The notes under the pieces are model-generated. The model was not told the DNA's origin and searched no databases. It saw only the letters and a list, made by a program, of their open reading frames with translations. This document shows, piece after piece, positions 32,454-41,828 of a stretch of DNA of 64,000 nucleotides; the first letter of the stretch is position 1, and every line of letters starts with the position of its first letter. The translations under genes were made by a program, and so were the position numbers. This DNA is from Pikeienuella litoralis. Lineage in GTDB: Bacteria; Pseudomonadota; Alphaproteobacteria; Rhodobacterales; Rhodobacteraceae. The stretch spans positions 248,001 through 312,000 of the forward strand of contig NZ_JBBHER010000005.1 of NCBI RefSeq assembly GCF_037646705.1. The letters run 5' to 3'.

Positions 32454-33187
32454 TCGAGACGTTCGGGGTCTCCCTCGCCTCCGCCGCGGTTTTCGGCGCG
32501 ATCGTCACGATCTCGGCGGCGCTGCACCGGCTCGGCGGGCAGGGGTTCGGCACGGTCCTCGCCCCGTTCGCGGCGCTGATTGCCCCCTATCACACGCCGG
32601 CGACGGTGCTTCTGCTCGGCTCTCTGGTGACGCTGACCGGCGCCGGGCTGGAGCTGCGCGCGATCCGGGTGCGCGAGATCGCGCCGGCGCTGGTCGGGCG
32701 GCTGCTGGGGACGCTGCCGGCGGTCTGGCTGGTCGGGATCGTGGTCGGCTCGCGCTATCTCGGGCTCTCGGTCGCGGCGGTGATCCTGCTCGGGGTCGGG
32801 CTGTCGCTCGCGGGGCTGCGGGTGCGAAAGACGCCGCTGATGCTGATGGCGGCGGGCGGGCTTTCGGGCTTCATCGGCACGCTCACCTCGGTCGGCGCGG
32901 CGCCGATGGCGCTGATCTATCAGCATGACGAGGCGCGAAAGGCGCGCGCCACGCTCAACACCTTCTTCATGTTCGGCGTGGCCGGCTCGTTCGCGGCGCT
33001 GGCCATCGCCGGCCTGGTCGAGGTCCGGCATGTGCGCTTCGCCGCGGCGATGGCGCCGATGGCGCTGCTCGGCATCTGGCTGGCGGGGCCGCTGGCGCGC
33101 CGGGTCGGCGGCATGTCGCTGAAGCCGATCGGGCTCAGCCTCGCGACGCTGGGCGCGCTGCTTCTGATCTGGCGAAACGCATGGTGA
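32450..33187 (+). CDS. TauE/SafE family anion (sulfite) exporter
   Basis: The 245-residue membrane protein has about eight hydrophobic segments and the TSUP/TauE motif pattern (GGLSGFIGTLTSVGAAPMAL). Family members export sulfite, sulfoacetate or other anions. Its position two genes before xsc, whose reaction releases sulfite, favours a sulfite exporter that works alongside SoeABC. It overlaps the next gene by 7 bases. Confidence 0.8.
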   Translation: MIETFGVSLASAAVFGAIVTISAALHRLGGQGFGTVLAPFAALIAPYHTPATVLLLGSLVTLTGAGLELRAIRVREIAPALVGRLLGTLPAVWLVGIVVGSRYLGLSVAAVILLGVGLSLAGLRVRKTPLMLMAAGGLSGFIGTLTSVGAAPMALIYQHDEARKARATLNTFFMFGVAGSFAALAIAGLVEVRHVRFAAAMAPMALLGIWLAGPLARRVGGMSLKPIGLSLATLGALLLIWRNAW

Positions 33188-34119
33188 CCGGCTGGCTCTC
33201 GTGGATCGGGGCGCGGGCGCGCTGGATTCTTCTGATCGGGGCGTTCGGCGGGCTGGCGTTTCCGGCGGGCTCCGCCGTGCTGCGCCCGTTGCTGCCGTAT
33301 CTGGTGGCCGTCGTCTACGCGGTGGCGATGCTGCGGATCGACCCGATCATGATTCTCAAGGGGCTGATGAATCTCCGCCGCGCGCTCTCGGCGGCGGCGG
33401 TCTCGTTCGGGATTCTGGTGATCGCGCCGCTGGTCGCGTTCGGGCTGGCGCGGGCGCTCGGCCTCGGCCCCGATTACGAGGCGGTGCTGGTCTATACGCT
33501 GACCGCGCCGCCGATCGCGTCGGCGGCCGCGCTCTGCCTCATCATCGGGTTCGACGCCCGCGTCGCGCTGGAGCTGACGGTGGTGACGTCGCTGGCGATG
33601 CCGTTCACCGGGCCCGCGGTCGCCGGCCTGCTGCTCGGCGACGCGCTGGCGCTCGATCCGGTCGCGCTCGGGCTGCGGATGGCGGCGATGATCTTCGGCG
33701 GTTTCGTGCTGGCGATGCTGGGGCGCAGGCTCTTCGGCGTGGCGCGGATCGAGCGGAACGCGGCGGCGCTCGACGGGCTCGCGGCGCTGGTGTTCCTCGC
33801 CTTCGTGATGTCGGTCTTCGACGGGATCGGGCCGAACATCCTGGCGCATCCGGGGCGGAGCCTCGCCTATCTCGCGCTCGCCACGCTGCTCGTTCTCGGC
33901 GGGGGGGCGCTGGTGCGGTTCGCGCCGGGCGCGCCGATGCGGAACGGGGCGCTCGGCATCGTCTGGGGGACGCGCTCGGTCGCGATCTATCTCGCGGCGC
34001 TGCCGCCGGACCCGCTCTTCGCGCTTTACGTGGGGCTCTACCAGTTTCCGATGGCGGCGATCGTGATGGTGTTCCGGCGCGTGAAGCCGGGCGGCGGCGC
34101 CGACGGGAAGGCGCCGTGA
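33181..34119 (+). CDS. Multi-pass membrane protein resembling the bile acid:sodium symporter (BASS/SBF) superfamily
   Basis: The 312-residue product has nine to ten hydrophobic helices. Parts such as YTLTAPPIASAAALCLIIG and TSLAMPFTGPAVAGLLLGD look like the crossover regions of BASS carriers. The substrate is unknown. It is coupled to the TauE/SafE gene and precedes xsc, so an organic anion or sulfonate is plausible, but this is inference from position only. Confidence 0.5.
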   Translation: MVTGWLSWIGARARWILLIGAFGGLAFPAGSAVLRPLLPYLVAVVYAVAMLRIDPIMILKGLMNLRRALSAAAVSFGILVIAPLVAFGLARALGLGPDYEAVLVYTLTAPPIASAAALCLIIGFDARVALELTVVTSLAMPFTGPAVAGLLLGDALALDPVALGLRMAAMIFGGFVLAMLGRRLFGVARIERNAAALDGLAALVFLAFVMSVFDGIGPNILAHPGRSLAYLALATLLVLGGGALVRFAPGAPMRNGALGIVWGTRSVAIYLAALPPDPLFALYVGLYQFPMAAIVMVFRRVKPGGGADGKAP

Positions 34120-34245
34120 CCGCCGCCCGGGGGGCGGCGCGCGCCTGTCCCACGCATTTACGCTATTCTGGCTCTAACCTCCCGCGGCCCGACGAGGCAT
34201 TGAACAGGGGGCGCGCCGCGTTCGAAACTCTAGAGGAGCATGCCG

Positions 34246-36027
34246 ATGAAAATGACCACCGAGGAAGCCTTCGTCAAAGTGCTTCAGATGCACGGGATCG
34301 CCGAGGCGTTCGGGATCATCGGCTCCGCGATGATGCCGATTTCGGATCTGTTCCCCAAGGCCGGCATCCGCTTCTGGGATTGCGCGCATGAGTGCAACGC
34401 CGGCTACATGGCCGACGGCTACACCCGCGCGACCGGCAAGATGTCGATGATGGTGGCGCAGAACGGGCCGGGCATCACCAATTTCGTCACCGCGGTGAAG
34501 ACCGCCTACTGGAACCACACGCCGCTTCTTCTGGTGACGCCGCAGGCGGCGAACAAGACCATGGGGCAGGGCGGGTTCCAGGAAGTCGAGCAGATGAATC
34601 TGTTCGCGGACATGGTCGCCTATCAGGAGGAGGTGCGCGACCCCTCGCGCATGGCCGAGGTTCTGAACCGGGTGATCCTGAAGGCGAAGCGCGCCTCGGC
34701 CCCGGCGCAGATCAACGTGCCGCGCGACTACTGGACCCAGGTGATCGACATCGAGCTGCCCGAGATCGTGGAGTTCGAGCGCCCGGCCGGCGGCGCGGCG
34801 GCGATCGCGGAGGCGGCGAAGCTGCTTTCCGAGGCGAAATTCCCGGTGATCCTGAACGGCGCCGGCGTGATCCTCGCGGGGGCGATCCCGGCGTCGATGA
34901 AGCTCGCCGAGGCGCTCTCGGCCCCGGTCTGCTGCGGCTATCAGCACAATGACGCCTTCCCGGGCTCGCATCCGCTCTTCGCCGGCCCGCTGGGCTATAA
35001 CGGCTCGAAGGCGGCGATGGAGCTGATCGCGAAGGCGGATGTGGTGCTGGCGCTCGGCAACCGGCTCAACCCGTTCTCGACCCTGCCGGGCTACGGGATC
35101 GATTACTGGCCGCAGGACGCCAAGCTCATTCAGGTGGACCTGAACCCGGACCGGATCGGGCTGACAAAGCCGGTGACGGTCGGCGTCGTCGGCGACGCGA
35201 AGAAGGTGGCGGAGGCGCTCCTCTCCAGCCTCTCGCTTCCGGATGCGGGCGGCGCGGAGGCGAAGGCGCGCCGCGGCCTGATCGCGGAGACGAAATCGGC
35301 CTGGGCGCAGCAGCTCACCTCGATGGACCATGAGGAGGACGACCCCGGCACCACCTGGAACGAGCGCGCGCGGACCGCCGAGCCGGAGAAGATGTCGCCC
35401 CGCATGGCGTGGCGCGCGATCCAGTCGGCGCTGCCGAGGGATGCGATCATCTCGTCCGATATCGGCAACAACTGCGCCATCGGCAACGCTTATCCGACCT
35501 TCGAGGCGGGGCGGAAATATCTGGCGCCGGGCCTGTTCGGGCCGTGCGGATACGGGTTTCCGGCGATCACCGGCGCGAAGATCGGCCAGCCGGACGTTCC
35601 GGTGGTCGGCTTCGCCGGCGACGGCGCGTTCGGCATCTCGATGAACGAGATGACCGCGATCGGCCGGGGCGAGTGGCCGGCGATCACCATGGTCGTCTTC
35701 CGCAACTATCAGTGGGGCGCGGAGAAGCGGAACACCACGCTCTGGTTCGACGACAATTTCGTCGGCACCGAGCTGGACAAGGGCGTGAGCTACGCCGCGA
35801 TCGCGAAGGCCTGCGGGCTGAAGGGGGTTCAGGTCGCGACCATGGACGCGCTTCGGGACGCGCTGGCGGCGGCGGTGGAGGCGCAGATGAAGGCGGGCGA
35901 GACCACCTTCATCGAGATCCTGCTCAACCAGGAGCTTGGCGAGCCGTTCCGCCGCGACGCGATGAAGAGGCCGGTCTCGGTCGCGGGGATCGACGCGGCC
36001 GACATGCGCCCCCAGGCGGGAAGCTGA
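34246..36027 (+). CDS. xsc: Sulfoacetaldehyde acetyltransferase
   Basis: This thiamine-diphosphate enzyme of 593 residues converts sulfoacetaldehyde and phosphate into acetyl phosphate and sulfite, the desulfonation step in taurine and isethionate breakdown. The Xsc-specific start MKMTTEEAFVKVLQMHGI, the FGIIGSAMMPISDLF segment and the C-terminal GDGAFGISMNEM cofactor motif are visible. ATG 34246 was preferred to 34240 because AGAGGAG is 7 bases upstream of it. The gene is convergent with pta. Confidence 0.94.
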   Translation: MKMTTEEAFVKVLQMHGIAEAFGIIGSAMMPISDLFPKAGIRFWDCAHECNAGYMADGYTRATGKMSMMVAQNGPGITNFVTAVKTAYWNHTPLLLVTPQAANKTMGQGGFQEVEQMNLFADMVAYQEEVRDPSRMAEVLNRVILKAKRASAPAQINVPRDYWTQVIDIELPEIVEFERPAGGAAAIAEAAKLLSEAKFPVILNGAGVILAGAIPASMKLAEALSAPVCCGYQHNDAFPGSHPLFAGPLGYNGSKAAMELIAKADVVLALGNRLNPFSTLPGYGIDYWPQDAKLIQVDLNPDRIGLTKPVTVGVVGDAKKVAEALLSSLSLPDAGGAEAKARRGLIAETKSAWAQQLTSMDHEEDDPGTTWNERARTAEPEKMSPRMAWRAIQSALPRDAIISSDIGNNCAIGNAYPTFEAGRKYLAPGLFGPCGYGFPAITGAKIGQPDVPVVGFAGDGAFGISMNEMTAIGRGEWPAITMVVFRNYQWGAEKRNTTLWFDDNFVGTELDKGVSYAAIAKACGLKGVQVATMDALRDALAAAVEAQMKAGETTFIEILLNQELGEPFRRDAMKRPVSVAGIDAADMRPQAGS

Positions 36028-36039
36028 GGAGGGCGGCGC

Positions 36040-36915
36040 TCAGCCGAGCGCGAGGGTGACGGCGGCGGCGGCGGCGATGTCCTCCGGCGCCGCGCCGCGC
36101 GAGAGGTCGCAGACCGGGCGCGCGAAGCCTTGCAGGAACGGGCCGACGGCCTGCGCGCCGGCCAGCTCCTGCGCGAGTTTGTAGGCGATGTTTCCGGCGT
36201 CGAGGGAGGGAAAGATGAGCACGTTCGCATCGCCCGCGCCTGGGCCGGAGGCGCCTTTCGCCGCCGCGATGGCGGGGTTGAGCGCCGCGTCCGCCTGCAC
36301 CGGCCCGACGGCGCGCCCGCCGAGCGCGGCGGCGGCCTCGCGCACCATATCCACCGAGGCGCCGGCGCCCGACGCGCCGGTGGAGAAGGAGAGCAGCGCG
36401 ACCCGCGCCGCGCCGAGCAGCCGCTCCGCCGCATGCGCCGCCGCGCGCGCGATCGCGGCCAGCGCCTCGGCGTCGGGGGCGACGGTGACCGCGCAATCGG
36501 CGAAGATCATCTCGCGCCCGTCCGGGAACTGCATCAGGAAGAACGAGGAGGGCGCCGGGACCCCGTCGGCGAGGCCGATCCCGAGCGCCGCGCCCTCGAT
36601 CACGCGGCGCGTCGGCGTTTCGGCGCCGGCGACCAGCGCGTCGGCTTCGCCGGCGGCGACCATGGCGGCGGCGAGGACCATCGGCTTTTGCAGCATTTTC
36701 AGCGCGAGTTCGGGGCGGGTCTTCGGGCGCGCGCGCAGGATATGCGCGACATACGTCTCCGCCGGCCCCGCCGCGGCCAGCGTCACGATCTCGGCCACGC
36801 CGTCGGCCTCCAGACGGCGGGCGGCGGCCTGGATCCGGGGCTCCTCGGATTCGGGCATGAGGATGCGGCCCTTGCGGGCGCGGGCGGCGGCGAAGGCGCG
36901 ATCGAGTGCGGTCAT
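36040..36915 (-). CDS. pta: Phosphate acetyltransferase (short form)
   Basis: The 291-residue enzyme consists only of the PTA_PTB catalytic domain. It turns acetyl phosphate and CoA into acetyl-CoA, the step after Xsc. Motifs include GRILMPESEEPRI, ALVAGAETPTRRVI, and FADCAVTVAPDAE, with VALLSFSTGASG near the active site. I chose the ATG at 36915, which has GGAG upstream; 36930 would add five residues. It is convergent with xsc and divergent from the citrate synthase gene at 36945, with about 30 bp between the starts. Confidence 0.92.
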   Translation of the reverse strand: MTALDRAFAAARARKGRILMPESEEPRIQAAARRLEADGVAEIVTLAAAGPAETYVAHILRARPKTRPELALKMLQKPMVLAAAMVAAGEADALVAGAETPTRRVIEGAALGIGLADGVPAPSSFFLMQFPDGREMIFADCAVTVAPDAEALAAIARAAAHAAERLLGAARVALLSFSTGASGAGASVDMVREAAAALGGRAVGPVQADAALNPAIAAAKGASGPGAGDANVLIFPSLDAGNIAYKLAQELAGAQAVGPFLQGFARPVCDLSRGAAPEDIAAAAAVTLALG

Positions 36916-36944
36916 TCCGGTCTCCAACATCAGAAAGGCGCGAC

Positions 36945-38078
36945 ATGAGCGATGAAATCAGGATCAACCGCGGCCTGAAAGGCGTTTATTTCGAGCGCTC
37001 CGGCGTCTCCCATATCGACGGGGCGAAGGGCGAGCTTTCCTATCGCGGCTATTCCATTCACGATCTCGCGACAAGATCGAGCTTCGAAGAGGTCGCGTGG
37101 CTGTTGATCCACGGCGAATTGCCGACCGCGACGGAGTTGGCGGAGTTCAACGCCGATCTGGTCGCGGCGCGGGAGTTGCCGGGCGGGGTCCATGACGTGA
37201 TCCGGGCGACGGCGGGCGGCCATCCGATGGCGGTTCTGAACGCGGCGGTCTCGGCGCTCGAAGCCATCGACGCGGGGGCGGACGACGCCTCGGAGGAAGG
37301 GTTCCTGCGCAACGGGATCCGCCTCACGGCGCAGATTCCGATGATCATCGCCGCCCATGAGGCGATCCGGAACGGGCGAAAGCCGGTCGAGCCCGATCCC
37401 GCGCTCGGCCACGCCGCGAACTGGCTCTGGATGCTGAAGGGGGAGAAGCCCTCCGAGGACGCGGCGCGGCTGGCGGATGTCGATTTCATCCTGCACGCGG
37501 AGCATGGCTCGAACGCGTCCGCCTTCGCGGCGCGGGTCGTGGTCGGCACCAACGCGAACATCCACGCCGCGTTCGCCGCCGGGCTCGCGGCGCTTTCGGG
37601 GCCGGCCCATGGCGGCGCGGCGGAGGATGTGATGCGCATGGTCGAGGAGATCGGCGAGCCGGAGAACGCCGCCGCTTACGTCAAGGCCAAGCGCGCCGCG
37701 AAAGAGCCGGTGACCGGGTTCGGCCACCGGGTCTACCGGGCGGAGGACCCGCGCGCGCGCCACATGCGCGACGGGGTCGAGCGGCTCTCGAAGGAGATGG
37801 GGGAGCCGCGCTGGTACGAGATTCTTCAGGGCGTGGTGGAGGCGATGAAGCCCTATGCGCGCCATGGCCTGAATGTGAACGTCGATTTCTATTCCGGCGT
37901 GATCTATCAGCTGCATCGGATTCCGATGGATCTCTATGTGCCGATCTTCGCCATCGGCCGCGCGCCGGGCTGGGTGATCCAGTGTCTGGAGCAACACCGG
38001 CGGAACATCCTGATCCGGCCGCTCACGCTCTATGACGGGCCGGAGATGCGCGCCTATACGCCGATCGAGGAGCGGTGA
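36945..38078 (+). CDS. Second citrate synthase (short citrate/2-methylcitrate synthase type)
   Basis: The 377-residue protein is a type II-like citrate synthase, about 50 residues shorter than GltA at 21006. Active-site segments are FILHAEHGSNASAFA, GPAHGGAAEDVM, TGFGHRVYRAEDPRA and NVNVDFYSGV. It may make citrate, or 2-methylcitrate if it accepts propionyl-CoA. No prpB or prpD is nearby. Its location next to pta suggests a role in removing acetyl-CoA made from sulfonates. GAAAGG precedes the ATG. Confidence 0.85.
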   Translation: MSDEIRINRGLKGVYFERSGVSHIDGAKGELSYRGYSIHDLATRSSFEEVAWLLIHGELPTATELAEFNADLVAARELPGGVHDVIRATAGGHPMAVLNAAVSALEAIDAGADDASEEGFLRNGIRLTAQIPMIIAAHEAIRNGRKPVEPDPALGHAANWLWMLKGEKPSEDAARLADVDFILHAEHGSNASAFAARVVVGTNANIHAAFAAGLAALSGPAHGGAAEDVMRMVEEIGEPENAAAYVKAKRAAKEPVTGFGHRVYRAEDPRARHMRDGVERLSKEMGEPRWYEILQGVVEAMKPYARHGLNVNVDFYSGVIYQLHRIPMDLYVPIFAIGRAPGWVIQCLEQHRRNILIRPLTLYDGPEMRAYTPIEER

Positions 38079-38209
38079 GGCGAGCGGGCGCCGGCGCGGC
38101 GCCCGGCGGGGCGAAATTCGGGCGTCGCCAGATGGATTTGTCGCTCCGGGCTGGAACTCTCGGCGCGAGGCCACTAGGCTTCGTCCGAACATGAAGGGGG
38201 GGCCTTATC

Positions 38210-41047
38210 GTGGCGCCGAAGGACCTGGATCTGAGCCCGAAAGTCTCGGACGAGATTCGTAAGACGACCTGCTACATGTGCGCGTGCCGCTGCGGCATCG
38301 ACGTGCATATCCGGACCGGGCCCGACGGCGCGCCCAAGGTGCGCTATATCGAGGGCAACCGCGACCACCCGGTCAATCAGGGCGTGCTCTGCGCCAAGGG
38401 CTCCGCCGGGATCATGCAGCATTACTCCCCGGCCCGGCTTCGCAAGCCGCTGCGGCGCACCGGCGAGCGCGGCTCGGGCGAGTTCGAGGAGATCGAATGG
38501 GACGAGGCGCTGGACCTGGCGGCGTCATGGCTGAAGCCGATCCGCGAGCGGGACCCGAAGAAGCTGGCGTTCTTCACCGGGCGCGACCAGTCGCAGAGCT
38601 TCACCGGCTGGTGGGCGCAGCAGTTCGGCACCCCGAATTACGCGGCGCATGGCGGCTTCTGCTCGGTCAATATGGCGGCGGCGGGCATCTACACGATGGG
38701 CGGCGCGTTCTGGGAGTTCGGCGAGCCGGACTGGGAGCGCACGAAGCTCTTCATGCTGTTCGGCGTCGCCGAGGACCATGATTCCAACCCGATCAAGATG
38801 GGGCTCGGCCGACTGAAGGCGCGGGGCGCCAAGGTGATCGGCGTGAACCCGATCCGCACCGGCTATAACGCCATCGCCGATGAATGGGTCGGAATCACGC
38901 CGGGGACCGACGGGATCTTCATCCTCGCGCTGGCGCATGAGCTGCTGAAGGCGGGCCGCGTCGATCTGGATTATCTGATCCGCTACACCAACGCGCCGTT
39001 CCTGGTGAACCGGGACCCTGAATCGAACGAGTTCGGGCTGTTCATCCGCGACGAGGCCGGCAAGCCGCTGGTCTGGGATCGGGTGGCGGGCGCGGCGGCG
39101 CCGTTCGATCAGCCGGGCGTGAAGCCGGCGATGCAGGGCGATTTCCCCAGCCCGAGCGGCGGCCGGGCCAGCCCGGTCTTCGAGCTGATGGCCCGCAAAT
39201 ATCTGGAGACCGAGTATTCGCCGGAGGCGGCGGCGGCGGTCTGCGGCGTCAGCGCGGAGACGATCCGCCGGCTGGCGGCGGAGCTGGCGCATGCGGCCTT
39301 CGAGGAGGAGATCGTCCTCGATCAGCCCTGGACCGACTGGAAGGGGGAGCGCCACGAGAAGATGATCGGCCGGCCGGTCTCCTTCCACGCGATGCGGGGG
39401 ATCAGCGCCCATTCGAACGGGTTTCAGACCTGCCGCGCGCTGCATTTCCTGCAGATCATCCTCGGCTCGGTCGAGGTTCCGGGGGGGATGCGCTTCAAGC
39501 CGCCCTATCCGAAACCCTCCGAGGCGCATCCGGTTCCGCATCATGGCGCGACGCCGGGCGCGCCGCTCGACGGGCCGCATCTCGGCTATCCGCGCGGGCC
39601 GGAGGATCTGGCGCTCGACGAGAACGGGAATGCGAAGCGGATCGACAAGGCCTTCACCTGGGAATATCCGCTCTCGGCGCATGGGCTGATGCATATGGTG
39701 ATCTCCAACGCCTATGCCGGAGACCCGTACAAGATCGACGTCCTGTTCATGTACATGGCGAACATGAGCTGGAATTCCTCGATGAATTCCGGCGGCGTGA
39801 TGGACATGCTGCGGGCCAAGGACGAGGACGGCGAATATGTGATCCCGAAGATCATCTATTCGGACGCCTATTCCTCCGAGATGGTCGCGTTCGCGGACCT
39901 GATCCTGCCGGACACGACCTATCTGGAGCGCCATGACTGCATCTCGCTTCTGGATCGGCCGATCTGCGAGGCGGACGCGGCGGCGGACAGCATCCGCTGG
40001 CCGGTGATCGAGCCGGACCGGGATGTGCGGGGGTTCCAGTCCGCGCTGCTCGATCTCGGCGTGCGGCTCGGCCTGCCGGGAATGGTCGGCGAGGACGAGA
40101 CGGCGACATATCGGGACTACGCCGATTACATCGCCAACCATCAGCGCCGCCCCGGCGTCGGCCCTCTGGCCGGCTGGCGCGGCGAGGACGGGAGCGAGGA
40201 GGGCCGGGGCGCGCCGAATCCGGATCAGCTCAAGCGCTATATCGAGAATGGCGGATTCTGGATCAGCCACATCCCGGACGAGGCGAAATACTTCAAGCCG
40301 TGGAACGCCGCCTATCAGGACTGGGCGGTGGAGAAGGGGCTCTACGACAAGCCGCAGCCCTATGTCTTCCAGCTCTATCTGGAGCCGCTGCGGAAATTCC
40401 AGCTCGCCGCGGAAGGGCGGGGGGAGCGCCAGCCGCCGGAGCATCTCCGGGACCGGATCAAGGCCGCGTTCGACCCGCTGCCGATCTGGTATCGCCCGTT
40501 CGAGGAGGATGTCGTCGATCTCGCCGAATTCCCGCTGCACGCGCTGACGCAGCGGCCGATGGCGATGTACCACTCCTGGGGCTCGCAAAACGCCTGGCTG
40601 CGGCAGATCCACGGCATGAACCCGCTTTATGTGAGCGGCGACATCTGGCGCGCGCACGGCTTCGAGGACGGCGACTGGGCGTCGCTGACCTCGGCCCATG
40701 GCGAGATCACGGTTCCGGTGGCGCTGATGGAGGCGCTGAACCCGAAGACGGTCTGGACCTGGAACGCCATCGGCAAGCGCAAGGGCGCGTGGGCGCTGAA
40801 GCCCGACGCGCCGGAGGCGACCAAGGGCTTTCTCCTCAACCACCTGATGCATGAGCTGCTGCCGCCGAAGGGCGACGGGATGCGCTGGGCGAATTCCGAC
40901 CCGGTGACGGGGCAGGCGGCCTGGTACGATCTCCGCGTCAGGATCGCGAAGGCGCCGCCCGCCGCGGCGGCGACGCCGGAAATCGAGGCGCAGGCCTCGC
41001 CGGTCGGCGTCGGGCCGGACCGCGTGAGCTATGGGGAGGAGTGGTGA
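38210..41047 (+). CDS. soeA: Molybdopterin oxidoreductase, probable sulfite dehydrogenase catalytic subunit SoeA
   Basis: The 945-residue enzyme belongs to the DMSO reductase family. A [4Fe-4S] site is formed by CYMCACRCG plus the Cys in GVLCAKG. The Mo-bis-MGD binding regions follow, and the C-terminal dinucleotide domain begins near PLHALTQRPMAMYHSWG. No twin-arginine signal is present, so it acts in the cytoplasm, as SoeA does. Sulfite oxidation is inferred from the adjacent iron-sulfur and membrane subunits and from xsc nearby; in Ruegeria, soeABC lies beside xsc and pta. A formate dehydrogenase-like role is the alternative. The start is GTG, with AAGGGGG upstream. Confidence 0.83.
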   Translation: MAPKDLDLSPKVSDEIRKTTCYMCACRCGIDVHIRTGPDGAPKVRYIEGNRDHPVNQGVLCAKGSAGIMQHYSPARLRKPLRRTGERGSGEFEEIEWDEALDLAASWLKPIRERDPKKLAFFTGRDQSQSFTGWWAQQFGTPNYAAHGGFCSVNMAAAGIYTMGGAFWEFGEPDWERTKLFMLFGVAEDHDSNPIKMGLGRLKARGAKVIGVNPIRTGYNAIADEWVGITPGTDGIFILALAHELLKAGRVDLDYLIRYTNAPFLVNRDPESNEFGLFIRDEAGKPLVWDRVAGAAAPFDQPGVKPAMQGDFPSPSGGRASPVFELMARKYLETEYSPEAAAAVCGVSAETIRRLAAELAHAAFEEEIVLDQPWTDWKGERHEKMIGRPVSFHAMRGISAHSNGFQTCRALHFLQIILGSVEVPGGMRFKPPYPKPSEAHPVPHHGATPGAPLDGPHLGYPRGPEDLALDENGNAKRIDKAFTWEYPLSAHGLMHMVISNAYAGDPYKIDVLFMYMANMSWNSSMNSGGVMDMLRAKDEDGEYVIPKIIYSDAYSSEMVAFADLILPDTTYLERHDCISLLDRPICEADAAADSIRWPVIEPDRDVRGFQSALLDLGVRLGLPGMVGEDETATYRDYADYIANHQRRPGVGPLAGWRGEDGSEEGRGAPNPDQLKRYIENGGFWISHIPDEAKYFKPWNAAYQDWAVEKGLYDKPQPYVFQLYLEPLRKFQLAAEGRGERQPPEHLRDRIKAAFDPLPIWYRPFEEDVVDLAEFPLHALTQRPMAMYHSWGSQNAWLRQIHGMNPLYVSGDIWRAHGFEDGDWASLTSAHGEITVPVALMEALNPKTVWTWNAIGKRKGAWALKPDAPEATKGFLLNHLMHELLPPKGDGMRWANSDPVTGQAAWYDLRVRIAKAPPAAAATPEIEAQASPVGVGPDRVSYGEEW

Positions 41048-41087
41048 TGACCATGCGCGCGCGCGGAAGACGAAAAGGAGCTTCGCG

Positions 41088-41828
41088 ATGACCATGCTGC
41101 CGGCCCCCGGCGATGTGAAACTCGGCCTCGTCATCGATCTCGACACCTGCGTCGGCTGCCACGCCTGCGTCGTGAGCTGCAAGGAATGGAACACCGGCGG
41201 CTATGGCGCGCCGCTCTCGGATGAGAACCCGTATGGCGACGACACGGTCGGCACGTTTCTCAACCGCATCCACACCTTCGAGGAGACCGGCGAGAGCGGG
41301 CCGGCGCAGGTCACGCATTTCCCGAAATCCTGCCTCCATTGCGAGGACGCGCCCTGCGTCACGGTCTGCCCGACCGGGGCCTCCTACAAACGCTCGGAGG
41401 ACGGGATCGTTCTCGTGGACGAGGACGCCTGCATCGGCTGCGGGCTCTGCGCCTGGGCCTGCCCGTATGGGGCGCGCGAGATGGACGCGGCGGCGGGGGT
41501 GATGAAGAAATGCACGCTCTGCGTCGACCGGATCTATAACGAGAACATCCCCGAGGTGGACCGGATCCCCTCCTGCGTGCGGACCTGCCCGGCCGGCGCG
41601 CGCCATTTCGGCGATCTCGGCGACCCCGACAGCGACGTCTCCCGCCTCGTCGCGGAGCGGAACGGCTTCGATCTGATGCCGGAGCAGGGGACGAAACCGG
41701 TGAACAAGTATCTTCCGCCGCGCCCGAAGACCGACCGCCAGGACAAGCCCTTCACCCTCCCCGCGCTGGCGGAGCCGGAGGAGAAGGGGTTTCTCGGCTG
41801 GCTCGACCGTGCATTGGAGCGACTCTGA
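41088..41828 (+). CDS. soeB: Iron-sulfur subunit SoeB with four [4Fe-4S] clusters
   Basis: The 246-residue ferredoxin-like protein has the cysteine groups CVGCHACVVSC, CLHCEDAPC-x3-CP, CIGCGLCAWACP and CTLC...CVRTCP expected for four cubane clusters. It passes electrons from SoeA to SoeC. AAGGAG lies 7 bases before the ATG at 41088. An in-frame extension to 41031 would overlap soeA and was rejected. It is 40 bp behind soeA and directly adjacent to soeC. Confidence 0.9.
   Translation: MTMLPAPGDVKLGLVIDLDTCVGCHACVVSCKEWNTGGYGAPLSDENPYGDDTVGTFLNRIHTFEETGESGPAQVTHFPKSCLHCEDAPCVTVCPTGASYKRSEDGIVLVDEDACIGCGLCAWACPYGAREMDAAAGVMKKCTLCVDRIYNENIPEVDRIPSCVRTCPAGARHFGDLGDPDSDVSRLVAERNGFDLMPEQGTKPVNKYLPPRPKTDRQDKPFTLPALAEPEEKGFLGWLDRALERL

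Noticed and set aside
38210..41047. Formate dehydrogenase alpha subunit
   Set aside because: No selenocysteine/cysteine region of FdhF or FdnG type was recognised, no Tat signal, and the neighbours are SoeB/SoeC-like beside xsc; kept only as an alternative.
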